Notes: a model not told the origin generated them from the sequence alone. DNA of 64,000 nt from an uncultured Prevotellaceae bacterium (GCA_900316645.1 ONDP01000004.1:1-64000), one strand, 5' to 3'. Counted from the first letter of the stretch, positions 44,199 to 52,180 are shown. A program made the numbers and translations.

Positions 44199-44206
44199 CA
44201 AAATTA
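44199..44206 (-). promoter_or_regulatory. purH-mre operon -7 box
   Basis: TAATTTTG on the minus strand, 41 bp before the ATG at 44158. Confidence 0.5.
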
Positions 44207-44292
44207 CAAAAAAGCCTGCACACTAAATCATGTTTCCACGAAAATTTTCATTCCTATTAATAATAAATAATGTATATCAAGAGATAGACACT

Positions 44293-44325
44293 AAAAAAGA
44301 GCCTGAGCTTTTCCTGCCCAGACCC
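44293..44325 (-). terminator. Terminator of the uronate operon
   Basis: On the minus strand GGGTCTGGGC pairs with GCTCAGGCTC (with GU pairs), followed by a run of T. Confidence 0.75.
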
Positions 44326-44346
44326 TTCTCTATTTCACGATAGGAT

Positions 44347-45801
44347 TTACTCTACGATAATGGGCTTGTACTTAGGTACTAAGGCCTTCATGATGCACCA
44401 GCCGATGAGGTAAGCCACTGCACAGATGCAGAACACAACCATGTAGGCAGCAGGTTTGCCCTCGAAGCCGAAGAACTGGAAGGCGCTGCCCTGTCCGGCT
44501 GCCCATGTAAAGAACTCACCGGAGCCCATATTGATTGCCATTGAACCGAAACCGCCTGCCATGGTGCCCAGACCTACGATGGTACCGATAGTGGATTTGG
44601 GGAACATGTCACCAATGGTAGAGAACAGGTTGGCTGACCATGCCTGATGTCCTGCGCCCAGCAGACCAATCAGGATAGCGGGCCACCATGCGCTGTAGGA
44701 GCCTAAGGGCTGAGCCAGCAGGCCCAATACGGGGAAGCAGGCGAAAATCAACATGGCACGCATACGACCCAGATAGGGATTCATGCCACGCTTCTCCACA
44801 AAGTACTTAGGCAGATAGCCGCCACCGATAGAGAGCACCGTCACAATGAAGTAAAGGGTGAATATCAGGGCGATACCCATAGCAGAGTCGGACGTATAGC
44901 CATACTGGTCACTGAAGTAGGCAGGTGCCCAGAACAGGAAGAACCACCACACACCGTCGGTCATGAACTTACCAACGAGGAAAGCCCATGTCTGCTTGTA
45001 GCTGAAACACTGAATGAACGGAATAGCCTTCTCTTCCTTCTGTATCTCACGATTCTGCACATCGGCAATGTCATTATCCTGTTCGATATAGTTGAGCTCA
45101 GCCTGGTTGACGCGCTTGTTATGACGGGGCTTCTCATAGAGCCACATCCACAAGCCCATCCAAACATAACCCAGCACACCGATGATGATGAATGCCATTT
45201 CCCAACCCCAGGCACGAGCCAGCAGAGGGATGGTGGCAGGGGCAGCCAGTGCACCTACGGAAGCACCGCTGTTGAAGATGGAAGTTGAGAATGCACGGTC
45301 CTTGGCAGGGAAATACTCTGCCGTAGCCTTGATAGCAGCAGGGAAGTTGCCTGCCTCACCGACAGCCAGTATCAGACGGCAACTGAGGAACAGCCAAACA
45401 GAGATAGTAGCAATAGCTACAGCTGCATCACTGCCGGCCTGCACCAGTCGCAGTGCCTCGATAGAGTCGTAACCCTCAATAACCATTGCTGCCCATCCGC
45501 AACCGGCATGCAGCACGGCACCTGTTGACCATACGAAGATAGCAATCAGATAGCCTTTCTTGGTGCCCATCCAGTCGATGAACTTACCAGCAAAGAGGTT
45601 GGCAATAGCATAGAACAGGGAGAAGAAACCGGTAATTGTACCATAGTCGGCATCCGACCAGTGGAAATCAACAGCGATAAAGTCTTTCCATGTCAGTGAC
45701 AGGACCTGACGGTCCATGTAGTTGACTGTCGTTGCCAGAAACAGCAGCGCACAGATTACCCAACGGAAGTTGGACATTTTAGTAGTTTGTACAGGAGCCA
45801 T
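44347..45801 (-). CDS. MFS transporter, hexuronate (ExuT)-type anion:cation symporter
   Basis: A 484-residue, 12-helix transporter. NYMDRQVLSLTWKDF near helix 1, the RLILAVGEAGNFPAAIKATAEYFPAKDRAFSTSIFNSGASVGALAAP block and GWEMAF are typical of the ACS family (galacturonate/glucuronate uptake). It sits directly after kduI in the same direction, supporting a role in uronate catabolism. Confidence 0.85.
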   Translation of the reverse strand: MAPVQTTKMSNFRWVICALLFLATTVNYMDRQVLSLTWKDFIAVDFHWSDADYGTITGFFSLFYAIANLFAGKFIDWMGTKKGYLIAIFVWSTGAVLHAGCGWAAMVIEGYDSIEALRLVQAGSDAAVAIATISVWLFLSCRLILAVGEAGNFPAAIKATAEYFPAKDRAFSTSIFNSGASVGALAAPATIPLLARAWGWEMAFIIIGVLGYVWMGLWMWLYEKPRHNKRVNQAELNYIEQDNDIADVQNREIQKEEKAIPFIQCFSYKQTWAFLVGKFMTDGVWWFFLFWAPAYFSDQYGYTSDSAMGIALIFTLYFIVTVLSIGGGYLPKYFVEKRGMNPYLGRMRAMLIFACFPVLGLLAQPLGSYSAWWPAILIGLLGAGHQAWSANLFSTIGDMFPKSTIGTIVGLGTMAGGFGSMAINMGSGEFFTWAAGQGSAFQFFGFEGKPAAYMVVFCICAVAYLIGWCIMKALVPKYKPIIVE

Positions 45802-45824
45802 ATTATTTATTGATTTACGATTTA

Positions 45825-46799
45825 CTATTTGATGTCAATGACGGGGATGTTGTCCTTGTCGTTATAATAGAGGTTCTCACCAGCCATGCCCCAGATGAAG
45901 GTATAGTAATAGGTACCTGCAGCGGCATGCATGCTCCACTCCGGCGACATGATGGCCTGCTCGTTGTGCAGCCATACCACACGGCTCTCCTGAGGCTCAC
46001 CCATGATGTGGGCAATGGTCTGCTCCTGAGGCAGGTTGAAATAGTAATATGCCTCAATGCGACGACCATGAGTATGAGGAGGCATGGTGTTCCATGCAGC
46101 GCCCGGATTCAGCTGTGTCAGACCAAGCTGCAACTGGCAGGGGCCTTCCTCCAAAACGTCATTGACAATCAGCTTATAGACGGTGCGGTTGTTGCACTCC
46201 TCCAGCGAACCTACCGGACCCCATACGGCAGCCTTCAGCGAACCCTTACGTCCGTCGAGGGTAATCCATTGTGTCTTATAGTGCTGATGGGCGGTGGCTG
46301 AGTTCAGATAGAACTTAGCTGGATTCTTTGCATCCTTCGAACGGAACAGCACTTCCTTGTTCACATCCTTGTCCTTGCCTATGTGTCCGCGACCGATGTA
46401 GAGGGCTTCTTTCGGTGACAGTGCATACTCCTTACCGTCAACGATAACGACACCGTCGCCCAGACCACAGTTCACAATACCGATTTCGCGGTTATAGAGG
46501 AAATATTTCTCCTTGATGCCTGGGTCGACATCCAGTCCCAGCTCCTGGAAATTCTCCAGTTTCAAGGTCTTGTTAACAGGCATGGCACCACCGAAGATAA
46601 AACGGTCGTAGTGCGAATACGTCAGATTAATCTCGTCGGCAACCATCACTTTTTCCATCACGAAACGCTCGCGCAGCGTCTTCGTGTCGTAGTGCTTAAC
46701 ATCCTCTGGATGGCAGGCTGTTTGGAAGTTCACTTTCTGTTGTCCAAAAGCAGCAGTCATTGTTCCCATAAGCATAAATGTCAAAAAAATCTTTTTCAT
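45825..46799 (-). CDS. kduI: 5-dehydro-4-deoxy-D-glucuronate isomerase with a signal peptide
   Basis: A KduI-family protein converting 5-keto-4-deoxyuronate to 2,5-diketo-3-deoxygluconate in pectin/uronate breakdown. The cupin metal motif [15 protein letters not shown] is intact. Unlike textbook KduI, it begins with a signal peptide, [19 protein letters not shown], before the normal N-terminus ([18 protein letters not shown]), so export is predicted. The ATG at 46799 is preferred; a frame open ten codons further upstream reads through repeat DNA. It lies between the EIIC-like permease gene and the hexuronate transporter. Confidence 0.9.
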   Translation of the reverse strand: MKKIFLTFMLMGTMTAAFGQQKVNFQTACHPEDVKHYDTKTLRERFVMEKVMVADEINLTYSHYDRFIFGGAMPVNKTLKLENFQELGLDVDPGIKEKYFLYNREIGIVNCGLGDGVVIVDGKEYALSPKEALYIGRGHIGKDKDVNKEVLFRSKDAKNPAKFYLNSATAHQHYKTQWITLDGRKGSLKAAVWGPVGSLEECNNRTVYKLIVNDVLEEGPCQLQLGLTQLNPGAAWNTMPPHTHGRRIEAYYYFNLPQEQTIAHIMGEPQESRVVWLHNEQAIMSPEWSMHAAAGTYYYTFIWGMAGENLYYNDKDNIPVIDIK

Positions 46800-46815
46800 T
46801 GTTATATATTTTAAT

Positions 46816-46899
46816 TTTTCACTTCTCACTTTTCACTTTTCACTTCTCACTTTTCACTTCTCACTTTTCACTTCTCACTTTTCACTTTTCACTTCTCAC
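46816..46899 (-). repeat. Heptanucleotide array upstream of kduI
   Basis: Twelve 7-bp units, mixing TTTTCAC and TTCTCAC on the plus strand. The stop and the last few codons (VRSEK) of the permease gene lie in it, and it ends 17 bp before the kduI ATG. Confidence 0.92.
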
Positions 46900-48264
46900 T
46901 TCTTCCCCTCTCTCTTCCTTCGCAATTCGCATACGGTTCCAAACAACCATGCCCAACGTAACGAGGGTCAGAATGCTGGCACCTATCCACTGCAGGTTGT
47001 TCACGCACTTATAGATGACCCAACCGAAGAGCGATGATGCAAAATCGAGAGCACCAGCCTGGAATCCCTCAGGAATCTTGGCTGCCGGATCCTGCGTTTG
47101 GGCATAAACCGTCTGGGCAGCCTGTGTAAAGGCGGGAGCCATATCGGTTACGAACCACAAGCCGATACCCACTGCAACGATACCGATAATCAGCGTCTTC
47201 ACCACATTACCCTTTGTATAGGGCAACACCATCACGAATACATAGAACATACCTGCCAGTGATGCCAAAGGCAGAAATTCATTGCCAGGCAGTACTACCG
47301 CCATCAGCAGTGCCAGCGGAATCAGTATCAACGAAGCCACGAGGGTGGTAGGATGTCCGATTACCAAAGCAGGCGACATACCTATATATACTTTCTTGCC
47401 CTTCCACTTCTTCTGCACCACCTCCTGCGTCTTCTCAGCAATAGGTTTCAGTCCGTCGATAAAAAGTTTCGTAATACGCGGAATCAGCTCCATCACGGCT
47501 CCCATCGTCACACCCAGGAACAATACCTTCTTGATGTCCAACTGTGCCACAGCACCAATCAGCGCACCCACAATGACACCCAGTACAATAGGCTCGCCCA
47601 GCACACCGAACTTCTTCTTCAGTCCCTCGGCATCAATGTCGAGCTTCGAGAAACCGGGGATGCGGTCTAACAACCAGTTGATGCCAATAGCGAAAGCCGT
47701 AAAGCTCTGGCAGAACGGCTGAGGGATAGAGATACCCTCCATATCCTCGTAATAACTCTGAAACTTATCGGCAGTCAGATCGGCCATCACCAATGTGATA
47801 ATATAGCAGACAATGGCAGCAAAATAACCCCATGCCAGACTCTCGCCCATCACGAAGTAAGCAACAGCACCGATGAAGGCAAAGTGCCAGTAGTTCCACA
47901 GGTCGATATTCACCGTACGGGTGCAGCCCGTGATGAGCAACAGGAAATTAACACCCAGACAGATCGGGATAATCAATGCCCCGACTGCCGTATTATAGGC
48001 AACGGCGGCAGCAGCAGGCCATCCCATGTCGAAGACACCGAGCTGCAGGTCGTAGAGCTTGGATATTTCACTCAGCGGTGATCCGAAATTCGTAGTCAGC
48101 AGTGCCGTTACGATACCGAGTCCCACAAAACCGACACCCACATAGAGTCCCGACTTCAAGGACTTTCCGAATTTCATTCCGATACACAGTCCGATGATGG
48201 TAAACAGAATAGGCATCATCACGCTGGCACCAAGACTAATAATGTAACTAAAGACTTGTTCCAT
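46882..48264 (-). CDS. PTS galactitol-type EIIC-like permease
   Basis: A 460-residue polytopic membrane protein of the EIIC-GAT family (FSYIISLGASVMMPILFTIIGLCIGMKFG; VGVGFVGLGIVTALL; MGWPAAAAVAYNTAVGALIIP). No EIIA, EIIB, HPr or EI gene is in the window, so it is either an orphan EIIC or acts as a secondary transporter. It is first in the operon with kduI and the hexuronate transporter. Its C-terminal tail runs into the heptamer array. Confidence 0.88.
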   Translation of the reverse strand: MEQVFSYIISLGASVMMPILFTIIGLCIGMKFGKSLKSGLYVGVGFVGLGIVTALLTTNFGSPLSEISKLYDLQLGVFDMGWPAAAAVAYNTAVGALIIPICLGVNFLLLITGCTRTVNIDLWNYWHFAFIGAVAYFVMGESLAWGYFAAIVCYIITLVMADLTADKFQSYYEDMEGISIPQPFCQSFTAFAIGINWLLDRIPGFSKLDIDAEGLKKKFGVLGEPIVLGVIVGALIGAVAQLDIKKVLFLGVTMGAVMELIPRITKLFIDGLKPIAEKTQEVVQKKWKGKKVYIGMSPALVIGHPTTLVASLILIPLALLMAVVLPGNEFLPLASLAGMFYVFVMVLPYTKGNVVKTLIIGIVAVGIGLWFVTDMAPAFTQAAQTVYAQTQDPAAKIPEGFQAGALDFASSLFGWVIYKCVNNLQWIGASILTLVTLGMVVWNRMRIAKEERGEEVRSEK

Positions 48265-48313
48265 TGTAGTTTTTTAAAATAGCTATTTTTTGTTGTTTTA
48301 GTATATTCGTGTG

Positions 48314-48321
48314 CAAAGTTA
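48314..48321 (-). promoter_or_regulatory. Uronate operon -7 box
   Basis: TAACTTTG on the minus strand, 50 bp before the permease ATG. A second copy at about 48396-48403 could be an alternative. Confidence 0.45.
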
Positions 48322-48404
48322 CGAAAAGTCGAGAGCAAAACAAAAGAATTTATTCATTTTTTTGCCGAGACAGAGTAAGTTCGCCATTTTTAATGGCAAA
48401 GTTA

Positions 48405-48447
48405 CAAAAAAATCAGCAAACGAACTATTATTTGCTGATTTTTTTTA
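48405..48447. terminator. Bidirectional-looking hairpin between divergent genes
   Basis: AAAAAATCAGCAAA / TTTGCTGATTTTTT around cgaactatta. It lies between two divergent genes, so it may terminate stray transcription or be structural. Confidence 0.55.
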
Positions 48448-48449
48448 GT

Positions 48450-48457
48450 TACCTTTG
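48450..48457 (+). promoter_or_regulatory. HU-HIG gene -7 box
   Basis: TACCTTTG, 30 bp before the ATG at 48487, right after the T-run of the hairpin. Confidence 0.6.
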
Positions 48458-48486
48458 CATCTGATTTAGAAAAAAATGATACAGCA

Positions 48487-49110
48487 ATGCCAAGAAAGAA
48501 TAAAGGAATGTGGTATGAGGTGCACCCTACCCCAGCAAAAGGTGCCGACGGAAAGAATCTGGTATATGTTCGTCCCATGAGTGGACGCAAACTCACTTTC
48601 GAAGAACTCGAAGAACGATGCGAGAAGTATTATTCCAGCCGCTATGGCGAGTTGAGAAGAGCCTTCGACATTTTCTTGAGGGCTGTCGGATTCTATCTGG
48701 CAGAGGGCTATCGCATCGAGACGCCTATCGGAACATTTGCCCCCAACCTGTCACTCGTCCGTCAAATCACCGACCCAGACGAGGTGACCGATCGTGACGT
48801 GAGATTCGACGGAGTGGAATATAATCCAGGAAAACGATGGAACAGAGAGGTTGACAGATGGCTTGACGGCTTCCGACGCTACAAACTTCCCAACACATTA
48901 GATATCTTGGCTGACCGTGAGAAGCTGGAACAACAGATGCACGAATGCCTCGCCAAGCACAGCGGCTACATCACTGCAGGGATGTTCTCAAGCTACACCG
49001 GACTTTCCCGCTATTCCGCCCGCAAACTGCTCAACGAATGGACAAAGGGCGACACCCCTAAGCTGCTATTGACCAAACGGGGCAAAGAGCACATTTATAC
49101 AGAGATATAA
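48487..49110 (+). CDS. HU-like DNA-binding protein with winged helix (HU-HIG family)
   Basis: A 207-residue Bacteroidetes-type HU protein. Residues ~1-125 resemble the HU-HIG domain (MWYEVHPTPAKG; LRRAFDIFLRAVGFYLAEGYRIETPIGTFAPNL). The last ~65 residues (HSGYITAGMFSSYTGLSRYSARKLLNEWTKG..LLTKRGKEHIYT) look like a winged helix. Such proteins are often found near VirE-type genes in this phylum, as here. It may bend DNA at the repeat arrays that follow its gene. It ends 12 bp before the left 95-bp element. Confidence 0.85.
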   Translation: MPRKNKGMWYEVHPTPAKGADGKNLVYVRPMSGRKLTFEELEERCEKYYSSRYGELRRAFDIFLRAVGFYLAEGYRIETPIGTFAPNLSLVRQITDPDEVTDRDVRFDGVEYNPGKRWNREVDRWLDGFRRYKLPNTLDILADREKLEQQMHECLAKHSGYITAGMFSSYTGLSRYSARKLLNEWTKGDTPKLLLTKRGKEHIYTEI

Positions 49111-49122
49111 AAACAAAAACCC

Positions 49123-49217
49123 TGCACCCTGCACCCCTTTTGCTTTCAATCCCAATGGGAATAGGCGTTTGAGTGGGGTGCACACCCTCCAAAAAGTGTG
49201 CACCCCCCTTACACCCC
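49123..49217 (+). repeat. 95-bp element, left copy (inverted relative to 54342-54436)
   Basis: Begins TGCACCCTGCACCCC and ends TTACACCCC. It contains an 11-bp perfect hairpin (GGGGTGCACAC / GTGTGCACCCC). By eye, about 86 of 95 positions match the reverse complement of the right copy without gaps. Confidence 0.9.
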
Positions 49218-49239
49218 ACTATCAACATTTTGATTTCAA

Positions 49240-49327
49240 TTTGCGTATAGTCGAACAATCGTTTGCGTATAGGCAAACAATCGTTTGGGCAGGCGCGAAC
49301 GATCGTTTGGGCGTACGCAAACGATCG
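49240..49327 (+). repeat. 22-bp tandem array, family A, four units
   Basis: Units start at 49240, 49262, 49284 and 49306. Each starts TTTGCGTATAG or TTTGGGC and ends CAATCG or CGATCG; several units are themselves partly palindromic (GTTTGC/GCAAAC). Confidence 0.9.
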
Positions 49328-49337
49328 TCACCCTGCC

Positions 49338-49403
49338 TTCCAACCCCTGCTAAGATAGCTCCCAATCCCTGCGCAGACGGCTTCCAACCCCCTATAGACC
49401 CTA
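49338..49403 (+). repeat. 22-bp tandem array, family B, three units
   Basis: Units start at 49338 (TTCCAACCCCTGC...), 49360 (TCCCAATCCCTGC...) and 49382 (TTCCAACCCCCTA...). They differ more from each other than the A and C units do. Confidence 0.7.
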
Positions 49404-49467
49404 TCTGAACAACTCAAAGGGACTATCTGAACAACTCGAAGGGAGTATCTGAACAAATCAAAGAAGA
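49402..49467 (+). repeat. 22-bp tandem array, family C, three units
   Basis: Units start at 49402, 49424 and 49446, each beginning TATCTGAACAA followed by CTCAAAGGGAC, CTCGAAGGGAG or ATCAAAGAAGA. Confidence 0.9.
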
Positions 49468-49575
49468 CTGAACGTTTGAGAGCGGCCAGATTCTTCTTGT
49501 GGAATTATGCAGCCGTACCTATCTCCTCAGATGCGTGACAGTATCTGTCCCTAGTGTCACTGTTCAAGTTTTCTT

Positions 49576-49746
49576 CTATCCTAAATTATCCCATTCACCT
49601 TTGTCACCACCCTTGCGACGTATCCTTTTATCACGCAAGACATCGATAGCCTTTCTCACCTGACGCCCACTTCTTCCAAGTGCCTTAGCCAATGCAGCCT
49701 TGGATATAGAATGATTCTCTTGCCGCTCCAAAAGTATGGATTTTCC
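49576..49746 (-). pseudogene. Remnant of a DNA-binding protein (winged-helix C-terminus)
   Basis: A 56-codon open fragment without a start codon: HSISKAALAKALGRSGRQ, then VRKAIDVLRDKRIRRKGGDK, ending GEWDNLG. It reads as the C-terminal winged helix typical of AlbA_2/Schlafen-type ATP-binding proteins in Bacteroidetes. Upstream sequence is closed by a stop, so the rest of the gene is gone. It indicates turnover of accessory genes in this island. Confidence 0.6.
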
Positions 49747-49798
49747 TTAAAACATGCAAATAATTCAATGATTTCTTTGGTAGTTCGGAAATTATTCG

Positions 49799-49806
49799 TA
49801 TCTTTG
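49799..49806 (+). promoter_or_regulatory. Abi gene -7 box
   Basis: TATCTTTG, 71 bp before the abi ATG and directly upstream of the structured leader. Confidence 0.6.
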
Positions 49807-49811
49807 CACTC

Positions 49812-49862
49812 AACAAGCTCACCCCGCTTCTCGTCAGATCAGCGCGCTCAGGGTGAGCCTTT
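49812..49862 (+). ncRNA. Structured leader RNA of the Abi gene (abiF RNA motif candidate)
   Basis: GCTCACCC (49817-49824) pairs perfectly with GGGTGAGC (49851-49858), with an inner CGC/GCG stem and CCTTTTC after it. The hairpin starts right at the expected transcript start and ends ~20 bp before the start codon, where it could act as an attenuator or as a small RNA in its own right. A conserved RNA named abiF has been described upstream of Abi_2-domain genes; this fits in position, but I could not compare it with the model. Confidence 0.55.
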
Positions 49863-49877
49863 TCATTTGATAGAATT

Positions 49878-50774
49878 ATGCCCAAGGTTCCCTATCCCAA
49901 ACAGATCCAGACTTTTGCCAATCAGATTGGCATCCTGAAACAGCGTGGTATGACCTTCGCAGACGAGGCGGCTGCTGAAGCATGGCTGCATCGTGTGAGC
50001 TACTATCGCATGAGCGGTTATTGGTATCCGTTGTTAGCCGATCGTGTAAACCACACTTTCAAGCCAGGTGCCACATTTGAACAGGCCGTTAGCCTCTATG
50101 AGTTTGATAGTCGTTTGCGCGAACTTGTATTTCGAAATATCGGACGGATTGAGGTGGCAGTGCGTACGCAGATGGCTTATGTGATGTCGATGGCTAAAGG
50201 CGGCACGTGGTTCGCTGATGCATCACTATTTAACAATACCGCGCAACACGCCAAAACGCTTCAAAGCATCGCTGATGAATACCATCGCAGTGACGAGCAA
50301 TTTGTACGGGCCTTCAAGCGGAAATACAGTGACCCCTTGCCACCAAGCTGGATGACGCTCGAAGTGACATCGTTTGGTACAATGTCTATACTCTATCAGT
50401 ATTTGAAGCCAGGTATTTCCAAGCGCGAAGTGGCGGCTGTTTTTGGTGTAAGCGATACGGTGTTTGCCTCGTGGCTTCATACTCTGGTCTATGTACGTAA
50501 CATTTGTGCTCACCATGCGCGTCTGTGGAACCGCACACTTGGCGTTCGTCCACTGATGCCACGTCATCCTCATGGAACCTTTATTGCGCAGCCTGCAACA
50601 GGTACACAGCGTGTCTATTTCGTACTTGCCATCATTCGCTATTGGCTGAACGTCATAGACCCTCAGAATACGCTGACGCATGACTTGCAGCTGCTCTTCT
50701 CCAAATTCCCGAGTGTTCATGCGGGCGCCCTTGGTTTCCCGCAGAACTGGGAGCAGGAACCATTGTGGCAATAA
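49878..50774 (+). CDS. Abi_2-family (AbiD/AbiF-like) abortive infection protein with HEPN motif
   Basis: A 298-residue protein of the Abi_2 family: N-terminal KQIQTFANQIGILKQRGM and VSYYRMSGYWYPL, central LYEFDSRLRELVFRNIGRIEVAVRTQMAYVM, and a C-terminal RX4H motif (Arg207...His212 in VYVRNICAHHARLWNR) as in HEPN ribonucleases. It probably halts growth or cleaves RNA on phage infection. Its leader is structured. Inverted 95-bp elements flank the neighbourhood. Confidence 0.9.
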   Translation: MPKVPYPKQIQTFANQIGILKQRGMTFADEAAAEAWLHRVSYYRMSGYWYPLLADRVNHTFKPGATFEQAVSLYEFDSRLRELVFRNIGRIEVAVRTQMAYVMSMAKGGTWFADASLFNNTAQHAKTLQSIADEYHRSDEQFVRAFKRKYSDPLPPSWMTLEVTSFGTMSILYQYLKPGISKREVAAVFGVSDTVFASWLHTLVYVRNICAHHARLWNRTLGVRPLMPRHPHGTFIAQPATGTQRVYFVLAIIRYWLNVIDPQNTLTHDLQLLFSKFPSVHAGALGFPQNWEQEPLWQ

Positions 50775-50814
50775 TCGCCATTTAGGACAGAAGGAAATAC
50801 GATAATTTGGCGGT

Positions 50815-50855
50815 GACAGACTTCGATAGTCTGCGGGCTTGGGGCAGCGTCTGTC
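50815..50855. other. Inverted repeat after the Abi gene
   Basis: GACAGAC / GTCTGTC, 7 bp, enclosing AGACTTCGATAGTCT. It may serve as terminator or belong to a larger fold; no T-run follows. Confidence 0.4.
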
Positions 50856-51012
50856 TACCTCCCTTGTTCCCACGTCCTCTCATCTCTGTTGGTTTGGTTG
50901 ATGTTGTCATTGTTTTCTTTGTTTACATTGTTATCATTGTTGTCTTACGCCAGTAACCAGACTGTAGAATCTGCGACCATTGGGAGCGGATTCCCCTCCA
51001 TGCGACCCTTTG

Positions 51013-51096
51013 GAGTGTGGAGCAAGGTAGTTTTCGGATTACGAAAACACCGCTCGGCTTTGCCGCTTTGCTCGTCAAAGAACCTTGCTTCCACTC
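51013..51096. other. Possible structured RNA or cruciform element
   Basis: An outer stem of about 15 bp (GAGTGTGGAGCAAGGT with ACCTTGCTTCCACTC) encloses two perfect hairpins: GTTTTC/GAAAAC (51030-51048) and CGGC/GCCG (51055-51065). The 475-bp gap between the Abi gene and the next gene has no credible ORF, so this is the main feature in it. The strand is undetermined. Confidence 0.45.
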
Positions 51097-51215
51097 ATGC
51101 GTTTCTCTCCGAGCTGTTGTGCTATCTTATCCCCTGTACGTCGCAGAGGCGGCACTGACTTCTCCCCCAAAATATAAAATAAAGGCAAAGCGATTTGAAT
51201 TTCAAATATTCTTTG

Positions 51216-51223
51216 TATCTTTG
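51216..51223 (+). promoter_or_regulatory. -7 box for the exported-protein gene
   Basis: TATCTTTG, 27 bp before the ATG at 51251. Confidence 0.55.
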
Positions 51224-51250
51224 CCGACGAAATTTTAAAAAGCAAATATT

Positions 51251-51703
51251 ATGAGATTAATAAAACTTTTTTTATTAGCCATCGTGCTGGCTATTGTGCC
51301 TGCATTGAATTCTCATGCCCAACTGAAAAAGACAGCAAACATTGAGAAAGTAAAATCATTCACTAACGGTTCGGTTGTTTTAAACAAGACAAACACAGAT
51401 TCGGTTGCTGTATATTCAGTTACTCTCAGAAACAACTCAAGGCTTCATGAATGTATCGTGTTCTTTCTTGGAAACAAGGAAGACATGATGAGGAATTTGC
51501 ATGATTTTTCCGATGCATTGAAAAACGGGAAGAAAGGTGATACATTTGACTTTACGGCAATTGGGGTGGCATATAATTTGTCTTACGATAAGGTCTTGGG
51601 GCAGAAATGCTTCAAAGTGAGAAAGCCCTATAGTACATCGTCAGATTTTGGAAGACTCTACAAAGCGACCATTGACGACATCATAGAATATATGGAGAAA
51701 TAG
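51251..51703 (+). CDS. Exported protein of unknown function
   Basis: A 150-residue protein with a signal peptide (MRLIKLFLLAIVLAIVPALN ending near SHAQ). The mature part is a small alpha/beta domain (SVAVYSVTLRNNSRLHECIVFFLGNKEDMMRNLHDF) that I do not recognise. It is followed 20 bp later by the EVE-like gene and probably shares its transcript. Confidence 0.75.
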   Translation: MRLIKLFLLAIVLAIVPALNSHAQLKKTANIEKVKSFTNGSVVLNKTNTDSVAVYSVTLRNNSRLHECIVFFLGNKEDMMRNLHDFSDALKNGKKGDTFDFTAIGVAYNLSYDKVLGQKCFKVRKPYSTSSDFGRLYKATIDDIIEYMEK

Positions 51704-51723
51704 GCCAATGAATAGCAAGAGTT

Positions 51724-52119
51724 ATGAAGGAATTTACGAGGAACAACAAATGGTTGGTATTGGGCAATCCTAAGATATGCCGTCATACAGAATGTTTACA
51801 CAAAGAAGGATTTGTTAGTTGGGTACAGAAAAGCTATCCATTCGAGATAGGTGACATTGTCTTTCTATATGTCGATGGGGCTGTAAGATTCAAGACTTTT
51901 GTAGAAGCAGCTGTTAACCATCGAGAAGATGGAGAGTATTGGATAGGAAAGGCTCCAGAACATCCAACATTCAGACTTCGCCTTCTAGCGGAATCTGATG
52001 GCAGTAACCTGTCTGCGACAGAATTGGCGAAATTTGGTTTTAAGGGAGGTCAAAGCCTGCGGCACTACATACACCATAACATAGAAATGCTCGAATATAT
52101 TGAAGAAGTCTTTAAGTAA
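51724..52119 (+). CDS. EVE/PUA-like domain protein
   Basis: A 131-residue protein resembling the EVE (PUA-like) fold: WLVLGNPKICRHTECLHKEGFVSW at the start, FEIGDIVFLYVDGAVRFKTFVEAAV in the middle and FRLRLLAES later. EVE domains bind modified bases or nucleotides and are common next to defence genes. The assignment is by pattern, not by search. Confidence 0.6.
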   Translation: MKEFTRNNKWLVLGNPKICRHTECLHKEGFVSWVQKSYPFEIGDIVFLYVDGAVRFKTFVEAAVNHREDGEYWIGKAPEHPTFRLRLLAESDGSNLSATELAKFGFKGGQSLRHYIHHNIEMLEYIEEVFK

Positions 52120-52145
52120 AAACAAGTTTCTATTACATCCTCGTA

Positions 52146-52180
52146 AAATCGCATAGGAAAAAGGTAGTCCTATGCGATTT
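52146..52180 (+). terminator. Terminator-like hairpin
   Basis: A 13-bp perfect stem (AAATCGCATAGGA / TCCTATGCGATTT) after the EVE-like gene; the downstream T-run is short. Confidence 0.6.

Noticed and set aside
49240-49467. CRISPR array
   Set aside because: Repeat units are contiguous with no unique spacers and no cas genes are in the window.
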